This document shows positions 58,535 to 64,000 of a DNA stretch of 64,000 nucleotides, piece after piece (position 1 is the first letter of the stretch; each line of letters opens with the position of its first letter). This stretch comes from DASQZK01 sp963763215 (lineage in GTDB: Bacteria; Bacteroidota; Bacteroidia; Bacteroidales; GCA-2748055): assembly GCA_963763215.1 (NCBI GenBank), contig CAVXNX010000031.1, positions 248,001-312,000 on the forward strand. The letters run 5' to 3'. The notes below the pieces were generated by a model that did not search any database, had not been told where the DNA came from, and worked only from the letters and a program-made list of their open reading frames with translations. A program made the translations under genes and the position numbers.

Positions 58535-58717
58535 ATGCCCCGTACATTTACCTGCCCTCAGTGTGGAAAGTTTTTTCCATGCAATCCCCGAATAAAGAAA
58601 CAGAAGTACTGTTCATCTGTGGCTTGTCAAAACGCACGAACCAATACTACAAATAAGGAAAAGAAGAACAATGAGGGCCGCAAGGTGCGTAACAGGCGTT
58701 TTGGATCGATGACCTGA
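58535..58717 (+). CDS. 60-residue zinc-finger-like protein next to transposase
   Basis: The cysteines CPQCGKFFPC and KYCSSVAC, then a basic tail (KEKKNNEGRKVRNRR), suggest a small zinc-binding protein. Similar small proteins accompany insertion sequences. It immediately precedes, and overlaps by one base, the truncated IS91 transposase, and might be a trimmed part of it. Function unknown. Confidence 0.45.
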   Translation: MPRTFTCPQCGKFFPCNPRIKKQKYCSSVACQNARTNTTNKEKKNNEGRKVRNRRFGSMT

Positions 58718-59127
58718 TGCTGCGAACCCTTCCCGTGAAGCATTACCACATCATCTTCACGGTTCCTCATCAATTGAACGGGCTTTGCCTGCATAATCAA
58801 CGATTGTATTATGATCTGTTGTTCGCCGCCACCTGGCATACCCTGCGGTCATTCGGATACACGCATTATGGCGTTGAAAGCGGTGCTGTGGCGGTGCTCC
58901 ACACCTGCCTGTCCGCCGTACAAGACTTTGGAAGGCGGAGGGACAGAACTTGTCATTGCATCCGCATATTCATTGCATCGTTCCATCTGCAGGCTACACG
59001 CTGGATGGCAGGTGGAAGAATATCGGGCCTTCGGGAAGTTACATCTATCCGGTTACCCAACTGAGCAAGGCCTTTAAATACAGGTTCCTGGACAGCCTCA
59101 AACGGGCTCTGCGAAAACAGGGAGAAC
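58717..59127 (+). pseudogene. IS91-family transposase, 5' part
   Basis: HYHIIFTVPHQLNGLCLHNQRL, LLFAATWHTLRSFGYTHYG and, after a break, NLSLHPHIHCIVPSAG match IS91-type (Y2, HUH) transposases; the HxH residues of HPHIH are the HUH motif. The N-terminal zinc-binding domain is missing. A 32-bp hairpin-forming insertion (about 58907-58945) disrupts AVLHT...GQNLSL. It ends where the IS66 element begins. Confidence 0.7.
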
Positions 59128-59148
59128 GTAAGCCTTCGGCCAACTGCA
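59128..59148 (+). repeat. Left inverted repeat of the IS66 element
   Basis: GTAAGCCTTCGGCCAACTGC plus one A; the reverse complement occurs at 61436-61456 without mismatch. Confidence 0.9.
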
Positions 59149-59198
59149 TCTTGAAAAAACACACCTGATAAGTTAGCTTTGCTCCAAAGCATGAATTT

Positions 59199-59495
59199 AT
59201 GAAAAAGGAGCAAAGAGAACAACAGCAGGAGAAAATGTTTTCCCTCATAGAAAAATGGCAGGATAGCAACCAAACTCAAAAAGTTTTTTGTCAGGAACAT
59301 GAAATTAAGTTGGCCACCTTTCATTATTGGCAGAAAAAATACCGGCAGCGAGAACAGGAAAAAACTTCAGGTTTTATCCCGATTGAAATATCTTCTTCCG
59401 GAGCCAGGGTTATAGAGATCCGATATCCCAACGGGGTGATCGTTCAGCTTCCGGCACCTGACCTTCGGCTCCTGAAGCAACTGGTCAACCTGTAA
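59199..59495 (+). CDS. tnpA: IS66 accessory protein TnpA
   Basis: 98 residues. N-terminal helices with a helix-turn-helix-like stretch (VFCQEHEIKLATFHYWQKKY), a basic middle and the typical ending VIEIRYPNGVIVQLPAPDLRLLKQL. This is the first gene of IS66 elements, needed for transposition, possibly for binding DNA. It starts 51 bases inside the left repeat and is followed after 14 bases by tnpB. Confidence 0.85.
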   Translation: MKKEQREQQQEKMFSLIEKWQDSNQTQKVFCQEHEIKLATFHYWQKKYRQREQEKTSGFIPIEISSSGARVIEIRYPNGVIVQLPAPDLRLLKQLVNL

Positions 59496-59509
59496 GTACG
59501 GTAATTAGG

Positions 59510-59878
59510 ATGTTTACCCTGACCTCGACCTACCGGTATTACTTTTATGCCGGGCCGACAGATATGCGCAAAGGCTTTGACGGTCTGTGCGGCCTGGTTC
59601 ATCATGAGCTTAACCGCAGACCGGTGACCGGTGAAGTGTTCGTCTTTGTAAACCGCCAGCGTGACAAGATCAAATTGCTGCACTGGGAACTGGGCGGATT
59701 TGTATTGTATTACAAGCGTCTTGAACGAGGTACTTTCGAGCTTCCAAAAGTGAAACCTGGCGAGAAAACATGTCAGATAACCTGGTCATCACTGATGCTG
59801 ATGATCGAGGGAATAATGATTGAAAAATCCAAACAAAGAAGGCGGTATTTTATCAACAATCAGCTCATTACTTCTTAA
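59510..59878 (+). CDS. tnpB: IS66 accessory protein TnpB
   Basis: 122 residues with the family signature YYFYAGPTDMRKGFDGLCGLV and a WELGGFVLYYKRLERGTFELP. Intact. TnpB of IS66 (unrelated to the IS200/IS605 TnpB nuclease) is an essential accessory factor of unknown mechanism. Confidence 0.92.
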   Translation: MFTLTSTYRYYFYAGPTDMRKGFDGLCGLVHHELNRRPVTGEVFVFVNRQRDKIKLLHWELGGFVLYYKRLERGTFELPKVKPGEKTCQITWSSLMLMIEGIMIEKSKQRRRYFINNQLITS

Positions 59879-59932
59879 TAAAAACCCTTGAAAATATTAG
59901 GGTTACAGAGATGTTTTTGCGATTTTTGCTAT

Positions 59933-61414
59933 ATGCAAAACGGGCAGGAAATATCATCCGGAAATCAGGTCGTTTCTCTGGCACAATATCAGGAGTTACT
60001 GGCAGAAAATATGTACCTGAAACAGGAACTTTCCCAGCTCAAAAGGATGATCTTTGGCAGTAAAAGTGAACGTTACGTTGCCAGTGATCCGGGACAGTTA
60101 AGCCTGGATTTGGGTATGGAAGCTCCTCTGGCGGCTGAGCCACAAACAGAAGAGATCACTTATAACCGCAAGAAGCCGGAAGGGAACAAAGGATCGGCCA
60201 AACGTCTTGAATTGCCGTCACACCTGCATCGTGAAGACCATGTTATAGAGCCTACTGAAGATATTACCCAGGCAAAAAAGATCGGAGAACTGGTCACAGA
60301 AGTTCTGGAGTATGTGCCGGGTAAATTTTATGTGGAACGGTATATCCGCCCCAAGTATGTACTGCCGGCAGAAGAAAAAATTGTAGTGGCTGAACTGCCC
60401 AGCCTTCCTATACCTAAAGGCAATGCCGGACCGGGACTGCTGAGCCATCTACTGATCAGCAAGTTCGTGGATCATCTACCATTTTACCGTCAGGCCGGGC
60501 AGTTCAAGCGTCAGGATATTACCATCGCCGAATCGACTATCAGTGGTTGGTTTACGGCATCCTGCCGTTTGCTCGAACCGCTGTATGAGACCTTAGTAAA
60601 TAAAGTCCTTGAGAGTGATTATCTGATGGCCGATGAAACGCCTATCCCGGTACTGACCAAAGATAAGCCGGGAGCCACACATAAAGGTTACCACTGGGTC
60701 TATTACTCACCGGAGCACAAAAGGGTATGTTTTGATTACCGGAGAAGTCGGGAACGAGCGGGCCCTGAAGAATTTTTACAGTCATACAAGGGTGCGTTAC
60801 AAAGTGATGGGTATGCTGCGTATAATGAATTTGGAAACAAGGAAGGAATAACCTTATTATCGTGCATGGCACATTCCAGGCGGAAATTTGAACAGTCCAA
60901 GGACAATGATCCTGACAGGGCAGGGTATGCTTTGGAGAAAATACAGCAACTCTATGCCATAGAGCGCCAGGCCCGTGAAGAAGGTTTAACTTACCAGGAA
61001 AGAAAAAGCTTACGTCAGGAAAAGGCAGTCCCAATACTACAGGAAATGGAATCCTGGATGAAAGAACAGTTACCGGAAGTACTTCCCAAGAGTGCCATTG
61101 GAAAAGCATTAACCTACACCTTAACGCTATGGAAAAGGCTGGTCAGGTATACAGAAAACGGAAAATGGGAGATCGACAATAATCTAATCGAGAATAGCAT
61201 TCGGCCGGTCGCACTCGGAAGAAAAAATTATATGTTCGCAGGCAGTCATGAAGCTGCCCAACAAGCCGCCATGATCTACTCTTTTCTAGGCACATGCAAG
61301 ATCACCAATGTAGAGCCTTTTGCCTGGCTAAAAAAAGTTCTTACCCTGATCCCTGATTACTCAATACAGAAACTGGAGGATCTGCTTCCGGGAAACCTCA
61401 TTCTATCTGAATAG
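59933..61414 (+). CDS. tnpC: IS66 transposase TnpC
   Basis: 493 residues, intact. N-terminal leucine-zipper-like helix (LAQYQELLAENMYLKQELSQLKRMIFG), a zinc-binding-like region, then the DDE catalytic core with YLMADETPIPV (first D), GALQSDGYAAY (second D) and NLIENSIRPVALGRKNYMFAGS (E). The ATG at 59933 is chosen over an in-frame TTG at 59888. Cuts and joins DNA at the element ends. Confidence 0.93.
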   Translation: MQNGQEISSGNQVVSLAQYQELLAENMYLKQELSQLKRMIFGSKSERYVASDPGQLSLDLGMEAPLAAEPQTEEITYNRKKPEGNKGSAKRLELPSHLHREDHVIEPTEDITQAKKIGELVTEVLEYVPGKFYVERYIRPKYVLPAEEKIVVAELPSLPIPKGNAGPGLLSHLLISKFVDHLPFYRQAGQFKRQDITIAESTISGWFTASCRLLEPLYETLVNKVLESDYLMADETPIPVLTKDKPGATHKGYHWVYYSPEHKRVCFDYRRSRERAGPEEFLQSYKGALQSDGYAAYNEFGNKEGITLLSCMAHSRRKFEQSKDNDPDRAGYALEKIQQLYAIERQAREEGLTYQERKSLRQEKAVPILQEMESWMKEQLPEVLPKSAIGKALTYTLTLWKRLVRYTENGKWEIDNNLIENSIRPVALGRKNYMFAGSHEAAQQAAMIYSFLGTCKITNVEPFAWLKKVLTLIPDYSIQKLEDLLPGNLILSE

Positions 61415-61435
61415 GAAATCTTATCTTTGGGGGGG

Positions 61436-61456
61436 TGCAGTTGGCCGAAGGCTTAC
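61436..61456 (-). repeat. Right inverted repeat of the IS66 element
   Basis: Reverse complement of the left repeat at 59128-59148, ending GGCTTAC at 61456. Confidence 0.9.
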
Positions 61457-61693
61457 GGAATAACCCCTTTAAAAAAGTGGCAGGGTATGCCGGAATCATT
61501 GGCAGTATATTATCGGAATCGGTGGCAGGGTTTGCGCCGGAATATCTAGCAACGCTTTGAACGACTCACAGGCTTTAATCCCTGCCAGTGTCCTGTATGT
61601 AAAAAAGGCCGGATGGTGGTGGTAAGGGAACTGCCCAGGATCAGGTCGCCTGACAGGGTAAATTCTCCCGAATTTACGGCAACTACTTTTTAA
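61457..61693 (+). pseudogene. IS91-family transposase, 3' remnant
   Basis: Reading to the TAA at 61691-61693 gives YYRNRWQGLRRNI, then an in-frame stop, QRFERLTGFNPCQCPVCKKG and RELPRIRSP, the zinc-knuckle C-terminus of IS91 transposases. Most of the middle of the gene is missing compared with the 5' part at 58717, so the IS66 insertion was accompanied or followed by deletion. A near repeat GGCAGGGTATG / GGCAGGGTTTG occurs within it. Confidence 0.6.
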
Positions 61694-61955
61694 ATCCTGG
61701 ATTACATCCTATCAATGGTGCCGGGAAAATTATGCACACCGGATACCAAAATCAGCTAAATTCCGGATGATATCAACTGTTTCCAGGTAAATAAGGGCAT
61801 AAAAACTTCAGGCTTCCAGGAATCTTCAACCTGCCCGAATTCCAAAAACAACAAAAAACGTCATTAAGTGCATAGCTCGCCTGCGGATAGTCCGGCGAGT
61901 GTAGTTCAACATGGACTTATCGCTGGGTCTTGCAGACCGCTCAGAGTCCTATTTA

Positions 61956-63445
61956 TTAGGCGCTGTTATTATTAACTCTTAACTCAGCAATCTTATTCAT
62001 AAACAATTCGATATGGGCCCCAATTTGAGAATCAAGATCTGCGTTCGCATCTAGAGTCAAATGACCTTTTTTACGGTTGATGTCGAATGCTGAAAGATCA
62101 ACTGATGATAGTATTATAGATATTACAGCACCATCTTTAAATCGATCTTTGAAATTTTCGGATTCAAATTGAGTCCATACTCTTTTTGGATAGTCTGGTC
62201 CAATAATTACAATTACGTAGGAAGCTTCTGATCTATATATCGGGCCAAGATAATCCTCAACATCTTCAGCTAAAATTCTATATTCCTCATTCTTATCATA
62301 GAATACTTCAAACTCACAACTTTGCAATTGATCAAAATATTCTTTGGCGATAGACCTATTGCTGCCTGCAAATGATAAGGCAAAATCATATCTTGAGTCA
62401 AAATCCAATGCTAAAAATCCAGCTTCTTTGGCAAAAGACGCCCAAGTTGTATTTTTTATGTAATATATAAACTGAGGATCCTGAACAATAAGTAAATTAC
62501 TTTTTTCCTCAAAGAATAATACTTCCTGATATTCGGTATTTGATTTTATTGTGTCTTTTAAATAGCCTTTTGATACAACTTGTGAGATACTTCCTTTAAG
62601 ATTTGTATAATCAACCATCAGCTGATTAATATTTAATACCCAGTTTTTGCTTTTCGATAGATGATACAAAAGTTGCAAATACGGTGCTCTACCCGCTTTT
62701 CTTAATTTTGAACCTCGCACAAAAGATAAAGTACGGTCGTGAAACTTTCTTTTAAGAATATCATAAACTTTGCTATTAACCAATTCGAAACTTGTATTTA
62801 CTAACGTTTTTGTTTCAGCTTCAGCTGTAATCTTAGAAAAGATGCATGCATAATAAGCAAGCATTTGTGCAATATAAAAACTACCATTGGATGCTTGGAT
62901 TATTTCTTTCTTAACATTAAGGTCTATATTGAGTTCATTTTCACCCATAGTAAGTAGTTCTGAGATCTTTTCATCAGTATTTGTGCCAAAAGTTATAATC
63001 TCAATACGCGTGTTCAAATCCGTTCCAAAGGAGATGAGATTTTCACCAGCTTTATTTATCCCAAGAATTATTAATTTATTTTCTGTGTCCCCTTCATCAG
63101 CTAAAACCTTTAGCAAATTTGCGATATCGTTTTTTACTTTATCTTCTAGTCTGTGAAAGTCATCTATTACGATATTACCAAAGGGTTTTGAATTTGGAAG
63201 ATCTTCTATATATTCAATATCTTCTTTTTTCCTTGGTGTTAAAACTAAAACTTCATCATCGCCAACCGTCTTCTGAATGGCTTTTATAGCTGCTGTAGTC
63301 TTGCCAATACCAGATGGTCCTTCTATTACAATTCCACGACCTGGACTTTTTAATGCAACAGTCAATTCCGTGTATTCTTTTGGCTCAACAAAGTATATTC
63401 CGGGACCCCGTTAATAGTGAAAACTTGATATAGTTCTTTTTTCAT
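61956..63445 (-). CDS. P-loop ATPase with C-terminal TIR domain (N-terminal frameshift)
   Basis: About 496 residues. After a short N-terminal segment (MKKELYQVFTINGVP), the next frame continues GIYFVEPKEYTELTVAL and reaches Walker A EGPSGIGKTT (about residues 42-51); Walker B is NIVIDDFHRL and a sensor strand LIILGINK follows. The middle is helical, winged-helix-like. From about residue 349 a TIR domain is seen: YDFALSFAGSNRSIAKEYF, FEVFYDKNE, YVIVIIGPDY and WTQFESENF, whose glutamate fits the NADase site. The ATG at 63445 needs one base restored near 63400. Likely an NTP-driven, NAD-cleaving defence or signalling protein. Confidence 0.8.
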
Positions 63446-63683
63446 ATAACAATTATTTTCTAACAGTAATTTTATTAAAATAATTGTAACTATTCAGGTA
63501 CCAAACCTAATTTAAAATTAAAGATAAAAAAATTTGGGTAGTTATCAACAATTATTTAGTTTTTCTTCTTTTTTCAGAAATCAGATACTTTATTAACAGT
63601 TGTTTGTTACTAATTAACAAGTTCCGGGCTATAAAATATTGTATTTCAGTTAGGTTAATTTCCTTTGCATAAAAACAAGGAAA

Positions 63684-64000
63684 TTGACAAGTGATCAAAA
63701 ACGGATATTGGAACTGGAAGCAGAAGTCGCCTCACTTAAGGACCTTGTACAGGTTTTGCTTGAAGAAATCGAGCGTCTAAAGCATCCCAAAAACAGTCGC
63801 AATAGTTCCGTTCCTCCTTCAAAGGATGAGAACAGACCTTTAAAAACAAAAAGCTTGCGGAAGTCCTCCGGGAAAAAGCCAGGCGGACAGGACGGCCATA
63901 AAGGCAATAACCTTAAAATGACTGAACATCCGGATCATATTATCGAACACAAGTCAGCGTTTTGTGATCATTGCGGAAATGACCTTTCCCATGCAAAAAC
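63684..64000 (+). CDS. Second IS66-type transposase, 5' part, runs off the window
   Basis: From TTG 63684 an open frame reads KRILELEAEVASLKDLVQVLL (coiled coil), KNSRNSSVPPSKDENRP and GKKPGGQDGHKGN, then a CDHCG zinc-like site. This is the N-terminal layout of another IS66-type transposase subgroup (DUF6444-like). It is not a copy of the tnpC at 59933. It has no ATG; TTG is a guess, and the rest lies beyond the window. Confidence 0.75.
   Translation, partial: MTSDQKRILELEAEVASLKDLVQVLLEEIERLKHPKNSRNSSVPPSKDENRPLKTKSLRKSSGKKPGGQDGHKGNNLKMTEHPDHIIEHKSAFCDHCGNDLSHAK

Larger units (their letters stand above)
59128..61456 (+). mobile_element. Complete IS66-family insertion sequence
   Basis: 2329 bp bounded by inverted repeats that begin GTAAGC, as in IS66. 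It has the three-gene set tnpA, tnpB and tnpC in order. Flanking 8-mers GGGAGAAC and GGAATAAC match at 6 of 8 positions, perhaps an eroded 8-bp target duplication. It is inserted in an IS91-like transposase gene. All three genes are intact, so it may be active. Confidence 0.88.

Noticed and set aside
59128..64000. Composite transposon formed by the two IS66 elements
   Set aside because: The two transposases belong to different IS66 subgroups, so their ends are unlikely to be co-mobilised; the second element is not fully in the window.

Overview
This window looks like a Bacteroidota chromosome, probably an uncultured Bacteroidales-like lineage. Evidence seen directly: type IX secretion C-terminal sorting domains (16433-17789, 21049-23475), a BtuB/BtuG-type surface cobalamin locus behind a cobalamin riboswitch, TonB energy transducers of the Bacteroidota type, DUF4836, FISUMP and lamin-tail proteins, and promoters of the Bacteroidota form TTTG/TTG-N19..21-TAnnTTTG. 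No rRNA, tRNA or CRISPR array was seen.

Left part (1 to about 45.4 kb, GC-rich, chromosomal housekeeping): a TPR protein and a Mth938-like protein; lipA-lipB; a molybdenum hydroxylase set (XdhC joined to a MocA-like nucleotidyltransferase, a 2Fe-2S subunit, a Tat-exported molybdopterin subunit) with a zinc alcohol dehydrogenase; a DNRLRE lipoprotein; a structured leader followed by a TSUP transporter and a molybdenum cofactor operon (MobB-like, moeA, moaA, moaC, MOSC-MogA); a T9SS endonuclease I; the cobalamin locus on the minus strand; a lipoprotein plus ABC exporter; rpsT, radC, folK, sppA, lpxK, a purine nucleoside phosphorylase, an MFS exporter, a lamin-tail protein, asd, hflX, two TonB paralogues, a lipoprotein, an 11-bp minisatellite and a FISUMP lipoprotein. 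The molybdoenzyme genes and the cofactor operon fit together: XdhC/MocA and the moa/moe genes make and mature the cofactor for the exported hydroxylase.

Right part (about 45.4 kb to the end, clearly more AT-rich, accessory): a high-affinity potassium module with a sigma54 activator, its probable upstream activating repeats and sigma54-like promoter, small membrane peptides, kdpF, kdpA, kdpB, kdpC, then decayed kdpD, a decayed histidine kinase and a decayed trkH. After it come a protease remnant, an IS91-family transposase split by a complete IS66 element, a P-loop ATPase with a C-terminal TIR domain (a defence candidate), and the start of a second IS66-type transposase at the window end.

Caution: about 25 genes or gene remnants are interrupted by single-base frameshifts. 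In the left part these hit housekeeping genes such as rpsT, lipA and moaA, often next to GGG, CCC or poly-A runs, so sequencing or assembly indels are the likeliest cause. In the kdpD-kinase-trkH stretch there is also an in-frame nonsense codon and the four kdpFABC genes alongside are clean, so genuine decay is more likely there. For broken genes the coordinates span the whole reconstructed reading.
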